Of a DNA stretch of 64,000 nt, positions 11,022 to 22,921 are shown piece by piece. This DNA comes from Tenodera sinensis (lineage: Eukaryota; Arthropoda; Insecta; Mantodea; Mantidae). Position 1 is the first letter of the stretch. The number at the start of each line of letters is the position of its first letter. The position numbers and the translations under genes are program-made. Location: the NCBI GenBank assembly GCA_030765045.1, contig CM060962.1:265704147-265768146 (forward strand), written 5' to 3'. The notes below the pieces were generated by a model that made no database searches, was not told the DNA's origin, and worked only from the letters and a program-made list of their open reading frames with translations.

Positions 11022-12515
11022 GTTTGTACCAGTGCTTTCTAGACCATTAAAACAAAATACTGAAATAGGTGTTAAAAACCAAATTAACCAGTTTAACACC
11101 GCGCACCACACGTGAACATTATACAGTGAGGAAGAAACCGTGCTGAAAGTAAGGAAGAGGGAGACGGCAAAGTGAGCGAAAGAGAGAAGCGTAAGGAAAG
11201 AGCGAGTGGAAGTTTGCGTCGAAGCGAAGTTTTCGAAATCACATTTTGCACCATTCTGCGTGCACTGCACCAGTGCGCGCACCGTGGGAGGCCCTGCTGT
11301 ACAGGGACTGAAAATGTATTCTCTTTTATCGTTCATAGGAATCTATAAAAGATCTTAAAATCACTTAGCTTTTTACTGTTCCTTGGAGTGTTCCGAAACG
11401 TGTATTCTAGCACCATTTAAAAATAACACTAGCGTGTATAGCGTGTGTCATGTTTTTATACACTACAAATTCAATCATAATAAACTTCTTATAATTAAAC
11501 TTCTGATTAATTATTATTTAACAATAATAATTATTACTTTATTTCACTCGGCAAATTTGTTTCTTTCTCAAAATTATGCCGACAGATTTAATTATAGTAG
11601 TGTGATTGGTATTTAGCAATTTTTGTTTACTATTCGCATTTAACTAATTACGCATAAATTAGCTTTGTATTTCAACTCGCATTGTATAATAAAATACACC
11701 AATGGTAATTGTGTTTTATGATAGCTGAAATTAATTAATGGTTTTTATAGGCAATGCCATCATCAGAATTACAAAAAACTGCGCTCTGTAATTATAATTG
11801 AATTTCTGAACGTACGACTCGGTACGTTGTCCCTAAGAGATGAGTATAACACTCGTGGTTTTTAGCATTCATAATTGTATATTTTATAATATGCACATAT
11901 TCCTAAAAACCCGACAATGCCAGTAAAGCGTTCCTCATTCTGACTTTGCAATTGGTAAACCATAAGCTATAGGGATAATTTTACTGAAAATAAAACACAG
12001 GCCTCACACACATACTTTCCCTGGAAAATAAAGTCCTGTAAGTGAAGTGGGAAATATTCTAAGACCTTCCTTGTCATTTACCACATGCTGCACACGCTAG
12101 TTGAAGCCTGGAGTATTCCTTTCCCACTCGTTTCTCTTACAAGCAGAACAAAGTTCACTCGCCCACTGACTGGGGGACGTTCTGTAACTTTTTTAACCAC
12201 GAAGGGTTATCTACTTGCCGGGTGAAATGGGCCACCTGGTATATCGAATATATCGGAAAAATGAATACATACTTTGAAACGCAATAGAAACCGTATTTCA
12301 CATGCCACAAGGTTCAAGTTCTGGGAGAAAGTAATGTTATTTTTAGAGCCCGGATTTTTATGTAATTACATATTTTAAATCTTGCATAAAATTTCAATGA
12401 GAAGTAAAAATGTTGGCGAATTACGTCATTTGGGACTCCTTTACAAATTTTTATTTTACATATTTTTACATATTTTGAACATTTCTACATATTTTAACGA
12501 TGTTACATAAAACGT
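11022..12515. other. no assignable gene
   Basis: AT-rich, with no long frame and no repeat family I recognise. Confidence 0.4.
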
Positions 12516-12551
12516 ACACTCTCTTAGTCATCGCCGAGACTAAGAGAGTGT
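12516..12551. other. perfect 14-bp hairpin
   Basis: acactctcttagtc (12516-12529) is the exact inverse complement of 12538-12551, with an 8-base loop atcgccga. Confidence 0.9.
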
Positions 12552-12571
12552 TAAGGCAACGCCACTGAGGA

Positions 12572-12606
12572 TGTTCGACGCAGCTTCGGACGAAACGTCT
12601 GGAAGG
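12572..12606 (+). other. Penelope/hammerhead-like motif CTGAGGA..GACGAAACGTC
   Basis: CTGAGGA fits the hammerhead core CUGANGA. It is followed by a possible short stem (gttcg with cggac) and then GAAAC. This resembles motifs near ends of Penelope-like retroelements. The third stem cannot be formed from neighbouring sequence, so activity is doubtful. Confidence 0.3.
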
Positions 12607-12659
12607 AGTTTCCTGACTAGACCACGGCCCCCAAGCCTGGATAATCAGTTTCTACATTA

Positions 12660-12767
12660 ATTTTCTTTACTCGTGGTCAAAAATTAAATATCAAGGTTTC
12701 ACCGGAAATATATATTTTGAGACTCACTGAATCCAAATACAGAAAAATCATTTTTAGAAATTAGTAT

Positions 12768-12822
<55 letters not shown>

Positions 12823-13560
12823 TGTGAGAGAGAGAGAGAGAGAGAGAGGGGGGGGTGTCTGTGTGTCTCTGTAGCGCATAACTCCAAAACGAAAAGTCGG
12901 TTAAATACCAAAGTGGTAGTGAGTTCAGTGTCTTCCAACAATGCGTGAGAAATATTTTTAAAAAAATCCTGTATCACAAACTACCCTTTACATGGAACAT
13001 TTTTCAAAAAGTATTATTTTCTTAGAAGTGGTTCAAACCAGTCTGATTAAATTCCATGCGTTTAGTATATTTTCATTACAAATGACATCTACATTTTCAA
13101 TTTTATGTGAATAGCTTCTGAAGTCCTTTTCATTCTGCATGATGTTCGCATAGCTGGAAAATCATAATACACAGAAAACAATTTATTGCACAGAAATGTA
13201 TATCTCGTTAAAACACACAAGTAATGTCAAATGCATTGTTGTGGAGTTCAGTACTTCTGAGATATTCTTGGTTATTAGTTTCAATCTTTCAATGCTTATA
13301 CTTGACTCAAATGGGAAGTCGTTATTTGCATTTCTTCTCTAATCAAACAAAGGAAATAAATTTCAAGGCCACCACATGCGACTAGATCTTAAAAGATTTG
13401 CTTATCACTTTAGCCTATTGTATTCTCGTATTCCCGCGTTACCTAGAAGGAAATGTGTAATAAACGAATAATAGGTATAGTAAACAAATGTTTATTTCGA
13501 ATAACGAGAAGCTGATACAAGAATAACCGTTTGGAAGAATGATAGAGAAATTCAACACAC
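12660..13560 (+). repeat. X1 family copy, diverged, full length
   Basis: Has the ggtttcaccggaaatatata block, the internal (GT)n(GA)n tract at 12767-12848, the aaaacgaaaagtcggttaaat block, and a diverged distal half to about 13560. Confidence 0.7.
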
Positions 13561-14010
13561 AATTCATACAAGTTGCTATGATTGAAATAGAAATTCCACG
13601 TATTACATTCACCCGGTTTTGTGTACTCGCTTTTCTTTTACGTAACACATTCTACTCGCCCTTCAGCGTAAAATTCATATAATTTTCTGTAATTGAAATA
13701 GAAATTCAACGATATACATTCACGTGGTTTTCTCCACTCACTTTTCTCTTAGGAAATACGATCACAACACTGTCTCTACTCCCTCTTCTACAAACAAGTC
13801 ATACAATGTTCTGTATGTTTGAAATTGAAATGCGAACCACTACATTGACACGATTATCTCTTCTTACTTTTCTTTTACGTGGTACAAGTAAACTTCTTCC
13901 TGTAAACCCTCTTCAGAAAATAAATCATACAATTTCCTACATGGTGAAACAGAAGTGCAACGTTTCACATTCCCACAGCTTTCTCTACTCTCTTTTCTAC
14001 ACGTAGTATT
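13558..14010. repeat. four diverged ~122-bp tandem units
   Basis: Units begin around 13558, 13676, 13803 and 13926. Each contains an attgaaatagaaattcaac-like block and a gttttctctactcacttttc-like block. The second block resembles the X1 terminus, so the array may have grown from an X1 end. Confidence 0.65.
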
Positions 14011-15180
14011 TGGTGCTGTTGAACAGTGCTTTTTCATGGCGTCTTCCCGGTGTTTTTGCTTGTTTCACTGAGATTGTGTTTTATAGTACCTCAAAAGTTG
14101 TAATTCATCCTTTGTTTAAGCGTTTTAAATGTCTCCAAAGAAGAATAAGACTAAGGTAATGGCAACCTAAGCCCGAAACTTGTAGGAATAAATTCGTCAA
14201 ACGACGGGTAGCGCCGGTAGTTTTCCTATGTCATAAAATTGTCCACAGATGTTGATTTCTGATAACGTGAAGTGAATAGCGAAAGAAGAAACTGTTTCAA
14301 GTATAGTTTGCACTAGAGTTTAATAGAGAAAGTCATGTGGGTGCAACACATAAGGATTGCTTTTCCTATCTGCTTGTTTTGTTGTATTGTTGCAACTTTA
14401 TACGTATAAGGTGATGGCCAAATCCCAATAAGCGGATCTTTGTATACTGACTGAAATTCCATAACCTTTGCATGATATCTCGAGAAGTCATTGAATAGTA
14501 AGAATCATGAAAATGACAATATTGTTGTTAAACTGACATGAACAACAAAGGTATCGTTAAAGTTTGATACCTAAAATGGATAGTATTTGGAATAAATTGT
14601 AAGTTGAAAAGAAATGCACGCTTTATGTGCGTTATGGTTTACAGTTATTACACAATAAGGGCTTCACAGGATATTCGAGAAGTCGAGATAAGCATTCAGT
14701 CACATAAATGAGTTAAATGAGATTAACATGTACAGGACTGTTTGGGGTCGGAACATGTTGAACTTAAACACGAAGGTATTTGCCTTATTTTCGTTTTGAA
14801 TAGAACTGTTTATAGACACTGTCCCCCACACCCACACCCACACCACACACACACACACAAACACAAATGCACACGCGCACATATACGGACATGTTTCCGA
14901 ACATATGTATATGTTTTGGGACCTCAGAGCCTGTAGGGTAAAGGCAGGGCATACGAACAGGCTAAGGGCATTGTAAAACGGACCTACTGAGTATTGCAGA
15001 ACGATAAGTTTTTTCTTAACAGAAGCACTGAACATTCATTTAAACAATCAGAAAATTGATTCTGAAATTACATAAAATAAAAACACTAATAAGTGCATTC
15101 CAGTGCCATCCCGCACTGGACGTTTTAACTTTAAGCAACATGTGTAAAAGCAATTTTATTCAAGGTCATCGAATTGTAAG

Positions 15181-15185
<5 letters not shown>
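14011..15185. other. no assignable gene; short (CA)n at 14821-14872
   Basis: An X1-like terminus (agagaaagtcatgtgggtgc) is visible at about 14328-14352. Otherwise it is featureless apart from the CA tract. Confidence 0.45.
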
Positions 15186-15250
<65 letters not shown>

Positions 15251-15765
15251 CGAGAGAGAGACAGAGACAGAGAGACAGACAGACAGAAAGAGAGCGAGTG
15301 ACAGAGGGAGAAACAAGGGAACACATAAAGGAAGTGAATGACTTAGAGAGCGAGAAGGGAGAGGTCTGAAGGGGAGAGTAATAAAAGGGAGAGTAAGGAA
15401 GGGGAGTAGAAAGAGGAAAACGGAGTAGTGGGAGAGCAAGACAAACACAGAGAGGTAAGAAGAACGTAAGAGAAAGGAGAGAAGAAACGAAAATAAGAAG
15501 AATCGTCACATTTAGCGCAATAAATGAATGAATGAATGAATGAACGAACGAACGAAGCAACAAATGAATGAACGAACGAATGAATGAATGAATGAACGAA
15601 TGAACTTATGAACGAATGGACGAATGAACGAACGAACGAATGAATGAATGAATGGATGGATGAATGAATGAATGAATGAATGAATGAACGAACGAACGAA
15701 TGAATGAATGAATGAATGAATGAATGAATGAATGAATGAATGAATGAATAAATAAAATACATAAA
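15186..15765. repeat. (GT)n, (GA)n and (GAAT)n compound microsatellite
   Basis: GT repeats 15186-15243, GA-rich to about 15480, then GAAT/GAAC tetranucleotides 15523-15760. All open frames here (HSFIHSFI and similar) are repeat artefacts. Confidence 0.95.
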
Positions 15766-18259
15766 TAAATTAAATAGCCTGCGGAGAGTGGCGGATTCCG
15801 ATGATACATAAAGGTCTAGGACTAGCAGGTAAGTTTCCTTCTCCGCTGCAGAACAGGGACAACATTTTCCTGTTCCCTTTACTTTTTCCAAATTTCATAT
15901 AACAGAAGCAGGTAAACGTTTTCTCTGTGGAGAATATATTTGAAGTGCTACAATTCCCACAGCGAAACAACCCCGTTTCGTATTTTATGCTGACGGCTGA
16001 AGTTCCTACCTCAAAACCTCACCAGCTTTCCCTGCGTTGTTTCTCTTTTGTGTTGCTGCTGGCGCTAGACTAGACGTCATACAACCAGTTTTTTTTCGGT
16101 AACGGTCGGCGCATTAAGCCTCAGTATTTTCAGCATGTACGCAGATTTTCGCTACTGTGCAGCCCTTGACGAGGGTTGGCCAAAAAGTAGTTTTATGGAT
16201 ACAGAAAGTAACTATAATCCAAAACATTCAATCATCCAACATACAAAACGTTGTCGGTGTGTTTTTGGGACACGCTAAATATGTAATATGAATATAAATA
16301 AAATATTTGGACTCAAAAACAAAACCAAAGCAATCTTAACCTACTAAAAACAAAAATAAAATGAAACAAGTATAATTAAATATAGTAATATTCCCCACAA
16401 ATTTATTATCTCAGCTGGTGGAAGTCAGCAACTATTCCAAAATTCTTTTACCTACTTTTAAAAAATTGCACATTCTTTCTTTTTTTCTTTCTTTCTTGCT
16501 TCCTTCCTTCCTTCCTTCCTTCCTCCCTCCCTCACTCACTCCCTCCCTCCCTCCCTACCTCCTTTCCTTTCTTTGAACTTTTGGATTCGCGTCTAAAACA
16601 GTGGAATTCACTGGACAAGGATGTTGGGGTTTCTTCCTTTTGACATCGTCAGGCTGCCTTTGCACCATTCTTGGTCATGGAAGACCCACTCCGTTCCTGC
16701 AGTGGCGTGAATAGTCCACTTAATCTATGGAAAGGAAACATTTACCAGTGGAATGGCGACTATTCGTTGATAACCACAACTTCACATACAACTTGGACTT
16801 ATGAAGTCGTTTGTTGTTGCAATGGACAAAGCTTTTAGCCCTCTTGAACTGGATTTCTGGAATTCTTTCAGAGAAATGTGCTCAATTTCTTTGTAAATGA
16901 GAGACAAGGCAATAGGGATGTGTTGGTCAACAAACTACTACAGTCTTACCGTAATCTAGGCTTAACATGTCGTTAAAAATGCACATTCTTCACTCACACT
17001 TGAATTCATTTTATGCTGGGGCTCTTGGACTAGTCTTAGATGAACATAATGATTTAGGTATGTATGGAAACATATTTCATTAGCATTTCTTGGTCTTTGT
17101 GTTGATATATTGGCATTTACAGACGAAATCATAATGTTTAAGCGTCACAAAAACCGAATAGAATTAGAGTAGCTAGAGCGATTTACCCAAAAACTGCGAT
17201 ACTGTGGAAAAATAAAAATGCCTGATTGGTGTTCAGCAGGTCAAAATACATAAGAATAACCCATTTTGGTGATCAAAAATCTTACGAAATTCAATTTTGT
17301 ACACCAGTGTAATAGGCCATTTTTCAGCAATGCTTATATTACCTAAGCGATATACTAATTAACCCCTAACTCATTAAATGTCTGTAAAATATTGTCAGTG
17401 ACTGATTGTAAACCTTATCTGATGATTCTCCGTGGGATGTCGAAATTGTGCTCAATTTTGCTGAGCAGTTTGGAAGTTTGCATGGTGCTGCAATTTTTAA
17501 TTAATTAGATACTGCTGAGTGGTGCAGTCAGTCCTTGTAGTTTTGGAATCTACAGCAATTGATTTCCATAGAATAGGTATCTGTCTCTATAAAATGCAAA
17601 TGACAGACTGCACAAAAATAAATCACCGATGTACCTACATTAATTAATTACTATTTTTATGATCAGCTGTATTCTGCTGAAAACCTTGTTCTAAGCAAGC
17701 ATTATATAAAATTAATGTAGAACGAGCCTCGGTGAATCGCTTTCACAATGTACTAACGCAATAGCTCAACAATGGTAATATCTATCTGGTTTAACAAACC
17801 TTTTAATGAGATAAGTTCACCTTTAGGAGGTTAAGTTAACCTATACTGCGTGTCCCAGAAAAACACCGGCAATACTTAGTATGCTGTGCAAGACGGCAAA
17901 CTGATAGGTTTTCAAATAGAAACACCTGTTTGGAAATGCATGGTTTGGACGCTGTACAGCGTTGAGGTTTGAGTACGAAATGGTTCTGACTTTTAGTTAA
18001 CACTCGTTTTGGTATCTTAATAGGAAGGTATGTGTAACCCTTTAGCCATCTGTGTACTGGAATGAACGACCTGAGTATAATAACATTCCTGCGCAAGTGC
18101 TAAATTCCTCCATAGAGACCTCAGTGCGCACCCTAACACTGCGCTACTTGTATAGGTTTCAGTACAGTAACGTTTTAACAGCAGTGCGACACGTACCAGT
18201 AAACAGCTGCTGAAATGGCTGACTTGAGCTCCACCACACTGATGTAAATGAGTGGAATC
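15766..18259. other. no assignable gene; pyrimidine repeat at 16480-16575
   Basis: A CTTT/CTTC/CCCT tract is the only clear feature. The rest is AT-rich unassigned DNA. Confidence 0.45.
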
Positions 18260-18264
18260 ACCTC

Positions 18265-18537
18265 AACGTCGCATGTTCAAATCGATGGCTTGGTAGAGGT
18301 GGACCAGTTTCATGGCCAGCACGGTCGTCCGATCTGACACCTCTCGACTACTTTCTGTGGAGTTGTGTGAAGAGTACGTACGGCACGTATGGCACTCCTG
18401 TAGCGTCAGCAGAAGACCTTATAGCTAGAGTCCACGGAGCGATTAAAAATCTCTAAAGACAACCGCACGTATTGAGAAAATTTATGATTAAAGGAGAAAA
18501 CTTGAGATACGTGATATTCGGTGTGAAATAAAGAACA
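18265..18537 (+). pseudogene. Tc1/mariner-type transposase C-terminal relic
   Basis: Plus-strand translation gives RWLGRGGPV followed by WPARSSDLTPLDYFLW (W codon at 18313) and TPVASAEDLIARVHGAIKNL, then a stop. These blocks are the third-catalytic-residue region (SPDLTPLD) and the downstream helix of ITm-superfamily DDE transposases common in insects. Further homology may continue after the stop to the taa at 18528. No N-terminal half was found; it is a dead fragment. Confidence 0.65.
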
Positions 18538-18589
18538 TGCCTGAACCTGGCAGTTTCTAGAGTGCTGTTAAACCCATGGTGGAAATACT

Positions 18590-18789
18590 GATTTCAAAGA
18601 ACTGGCGGAGGTTGCATTATCAGTGATTTCGTTGCCCCACAGAAACACCTCTTGTGAAGAGCTTTTTCCAAACTAGGTTTAATGAAAACCAAAATTAGAA
18701 ATAGATTGACGCTAGATATGTTAAATGGGGTTATTCGATCTTCTCAGCTTATGAAAGAATGTGGTGGGTACGAAAATCTGCAAGTATAA
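18590..18789 (+). pseudogene. hAT transposase C-terminal dimerisation relic, frameshifted
   Basis: Frame one reads FKELAEVALSVISLPHRN then TSCEELF. After one extra T in the run at 18663-18667 it resumes as FSKLGLMKTKIRNRLTLDML and continues to a stop at 18787. This is the conserved hAT C-terminal dimerisation segment (helix with LP-x-S-N-A-x-CER-x-FS, then MKTKIRNRL). Nothing upstream of it is hAT-like, so only the last exon-sized piece survives. Confidence 0.7.
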
Positions 18790-19502
18790 TGTATAATGTT
18801 GCAACAGTTGAGGAAGATGATGAATAGTACGAGAAACATAAGTGCTAAAGTTATAATACTGTTTAAGGTCATCAATCTTGTAAGTGGATACCATAAACAT
18901 CAATACTATTACATTTTCATAAGGGTTACGCTGATACATTTATTGTTGTAGCACTTGGTGTATGATGTACGATAATTTTGAAACCAAATCTTTAATTTTG
19001 AGTGGCCGATACGATAATTTTACTTTTACCCATTGGCAACCCTGCTGCAACATGTGCTATGTTATGGAAGTAGTAGCCATTACGTGGCTACACTGAAATA
19101 TTATTATTACTATAATTATTGTTCTTCATTATAATTAATATGATGGTGCGCTTTGTAACTATGATTAATGGCTTCGTCGTTGAATCTTGTGTTATAATAG
19201 AAGCTATTGATGAGACTCTTTTACTATCTCGGGTCGCGGTACAGGGCGAGATGAATTATTACTCTCGATTTCTTTGTTTGTTGAATTTTTATTCGTACCT
19301 TTGTAGATTACTACGGTATTTGAATCTTAGTACAGTTTAAAACTCCTTAGTTTTAACTAATTTGTTTTTCTTAGCACGATCGAGATTTTGTATTGAAATA
19401 TTTAGCGAAATTTCGCTAAATCCATCGTCTATCTTTTATATCTCGTCGACTTATTTCTATTCTATTAATTAATACATATAATCATATATATGTATAAATG
19501 GC
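18790..19502. other. no assignable gene
   Basis: AT-rich, without recognisable repeats or long frames. Confidence 0.4.
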
Positions 19503-19672
19503 TATAAGCATGTGGGGTTCGTGGTGGACGAAGCGGCGCTGGGGCGGGTTTCCTTCGGGTTCTCCGGTTTCCCCCGCCATCTCATTCCACCGGTGCTCCA
19601 TCTTCACTCCATGTATCATCAGTATCACCGCCTGCGGTGCCGTATGTAGCAAGCGTGGACGTGAAACACTAC
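19503..19672 (+). mobile_element. SINE S1, 5'-truncated
   Basis: Starts inside the body (ttcgtggtggacgaagcgg) and keeps the 'ctccggtttcccccgccatc' and 'caccgcctgcggtgccgta' blocks and a diverged tail. The tRNA head is missing. Confidence 0.85.
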
Positions 19673-20164
19673 GAAAATGGCTATTAATAAGATATTATGT
19701 GACGAGAACAGAATGACAGCGATTATCTTGCGAGTGTATTTTATGAAAGGAGCAACAACGAGTTTCATAAAATTCATACAAGTATCTTAATTGATATTAA
19801 ACTCAAATTTCATACGACTATTTATGCTCAACCATGGGTCAACTTTAAAACGTAATATTCTACGCCACACGTTATTCTCACTGGTGTCTGACAATATAAT
19901 CATGTGCTTGTCATTCGAGAATCGATAGTTGCGCCTTCAACAATGATACAAAGTGTGCATATGCTGTAACCTTTTAAAAAGTATAGTTTAAAAAAAAGAG
20001 AAGAGAGATTGAATTTAATAGAATTTTACTTGCACTATTAACACTGATTATTAAATAAACATAGTAGCTTTTTCACATATAGAAATCGATAGTGTGCCTT
20101 TCAGCTGTTTTAGAATGCTCAAGTATTGATTGCTACATGCAGATCTTTCTATTGGTAGTCAGCA
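19673..20164. other. no assignable gene
   Basis: AT-rich spacer before the minisatellite. Confidence 0.4.
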
Positions 20165-20760
20165 GTGTCGTTATGAACAGGTACACTTTTGATTTGTGGA
20201 TTGGCAGTGTCGTTATGAACAGGTACACTTTTGATTTGTGGATTGGCAGTGTCGTTATGAACAGGTACACTTTTGATTTGTGGATTGGCAGTGTCGTTAT
20301 GAACAGGTACACCTTTGATTTGTGGATTGGCAGTGTCGTTGTGAACAGGTACACCTTTGATTTGTGGATTGGCAGTGTCGTTACGAACTGGTGCACCTTT
20401 GATTTGTGGATTGGCAGTGTCGTTATGAACAGGTACACCTTTGATTTGTGGATTGGCAGTGTCGTTATGAACAGGTACACCTTTGATTTGTGGATTGGCA
20501 GTGTCGTTATGAACAGGTACACCTTTGATTTGTGGATTGGCAGTGTCGTTGTGAACAGGTACACCTTTGATTTGTGGATTGGCAGTGTCGTTATGAACAG
20601 GTACACCTTTGATTTGTGGATTGGCAGTGTCGTTATGAACAGGTACACCTTTGATTTGTGGATTGGCAGTGTCGTTATGAACAGGTACACCTTTGATTTG
20701 TGGATTGGCAGTGTCGTTATGAACTGGTGCACCTTTTATTGGTGGATAGCAGTCTCGTTA
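20163..20760. repeat. 42-bp minisatellite, about 14 units
   Basis: The unit begins ggcagtgtcgttatgaacag and ends gatttgtggatt. Because 42 is a multiple of three and the unit lacks stops, both strands stay open (14-residue repeats GSVVMNRYTFDLWI and LPIHKSKVYLFITT). Neither has coding evidence. Units are over 95% alike; two units (near 20376 and 20712) share a variant reading aactggtgcacc. Confidence 0.95.
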
Positions 20761-22415
20761 CGGAGAGAGGATATAACGAGGTCCATTACAGTGACGTAAA
20801 AGGGATACAATATGCCATGATCGGGCGTAAAGAAACAAGTATAACACAGGATAGGTTGTCAATTGTTGAATTCCGTCTTCTATTTGTTACATCATGGCTA
20901 TTTATGTCCATTCCTTGTCACGAAATGTAACCGGCTTTTGTTTTTATACTTTGTGGAGTACAGAAAATGTATTTTGTAGAGTAACAACCATTTTCTACTC
21001 CATGGCATTCTCAACTGGAAGTCAAGGCCTTGTTCACAAGCATGTCTGATGAATGAGTGCAGACGGCAGGAAGGGCAAACTGTACACAAACATACAGTAG
21101 GCACAGCTTATTGAGATACCCCAAAAAACAACCTTAACATTTTCCCCCCATTATGGTGCAGTCTGGTTATATTTGGTGATATTCCATCCGTTAGGGTAAA
21201 TAAGTGCCACCAACTGTTCGTAACATCTAACCATGGTAAAACTAGGGCCATAGTTGGTGTTATTGCGTCTGTTATGTTGCCACAGAAGTCCTTGTATATG
21301 AACGCATTCCAGAGAGACCAACCGATAGATTTTAAAACAAGATTCTGTTTACACGCCATATTCATTAATTATTAATCTGTGGACATACTGTTCGTGTTTG
21401 CGTGATTTTGTATTGAATTCTTTTAGAGCAGTATATGTAGTTATAGTTATTGTTTTTATTTTTTGTGTTCGCCACACAGTAATGCATTAAACATGATATT
21501 TAGCGCTCGGAAGTGGTTTTATGCAAAAGTGTTATTGCAGAACAAGATTTGCCGAAGGTGAGTACGTTCTTTGTTGTGTGGTAACGATGTCTAAGCGTTA
21601 TTATCGTTTGACAGCATGATACTTTAACCCTGTGATGTTTGAGGTTAGAAATTTCTTTATTATGTACGTTGGCAGAATTGCTTTTTAGAATACCTTCGTG
21701 TACTCTTTAGTGTAATGTAGGCCATGTTGAACTCCTGGGAACTGCCGTTAAACTCTGTCCACTATAACAGGCAAGCCCTATTACGTCATTATTCTCGTTG
21801 TGTAGCATGGACTGGTCAGATATTTACACAGAAGCGCCCTCGCCTGAAAACTGCACTATTTCGTCAGACAGGTATTACATACTCCAATGTAGTTGTATTC
21901 AAATACAACGGCTTTGCAGACCCTTTTTAATGTCTTAGTACTTCATGAAATTAAATAAAAAATGTTCTATAGCCGCATACCCTTAGAACGAATTTGGTTT
22001 TCAGTTGTGAAATAATTATTAAGATTTGTTGACTATTTTTGACATTATCATACACACACAACAAATGTTCTCGGTATATAATTACACATTTGCATAAAAT
22101 ATATGCAATACGTACAAATAAAATGACTCTGAACCATTTGATAGCTGTTAACCCTTCGAAGAGGACTAATCTCTGCTACCTGCAGCTTTCTTTCGTAGTT
22201 TGGTCTAATAATACAGGATACGCATTCATACATTAAAACTGGAACGACTATAGTTTTACATTTTAGTTGGCTATCTTTTCGTGTTTTGTTTTCCAGTGTC
22301 CGGTACATTGTTTCGCAAATCGTTTGGGATTTATTTAATTCATTTCCGTATCTCTGTCTCTGTCAACGTTTACATCGCATCCCAATTAATTAAAATTAAG
22401 CGCATGTAGGGATTA
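20761..22415. other. no assignable gene
   Basis: Only short spurious frames. Nothing recognised. Confidence 0.4.
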
Positions 22416-22419
22416 TTAT

Positions 22420-22921
22420 TGTGACTTTTTGGTGTGGGTGTGAAGTAAAGTAGACAGATGTAGTCGAGATAAAGAAACACTTTTATTTCCGTAAACAGTA
22501 ACTTTGTACACTCGTTGCAACAACAAGAAAGTCTTTTCCGATTCTCCAACAGCACGGCTCCGAACTCGTAACACAAAGAACTAACTCTTCTCCGTCGGCA
22601 CAACTCTCCACATCGTCTGTCCGTCTCCGTCGGCACGACTACTCAGCCTTCACATACGTCTGACTGCCTGCTGTCGCACTTTACCGCTATTTATATCTCC
22701 CAGGCACTATATTGGAAAGTTCGGGAAAGCTCAGTTATTTTGCGGTGAAATACGAAGTAGAAGATTCCAGTAGCCTCTATCCTTTTCTCTCTTTCGGCAA
22801 GCGCCCCAACAATGCGGCCATGCTCTGTCTCTTTCCTTCGGCTCCTTTGCGGTAGTGCCGACAATAATGCGATGCGTGACACTACGGTTGTCGGCAATTA
22901 GATGCGGCGGGCGCGGTGACA
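22420..22921 (-). repeat. 3' LTR of copy 1
   Basis: 502 bp, TG...CA ends. Contains a TATA-like tataaatagcgg (minus strand) near 22686-22697 and an aataaaag near 22482-22492. Differs from the 5' LTR at only a handful of positions by eye. Confidence 0.92.

Noticed and set aside
15343..15891. HSFIHSFI-rich minus-strand protein
   Set aside because: Translation of the GAAT/GAAC tetranucleotide array.
20092..20799. 235-residue repeat protein in the minisatellite
   Set aside because: The 42-bp unit keeps every strand open; no start context, signal peptide or non-repeat domain supports translation.
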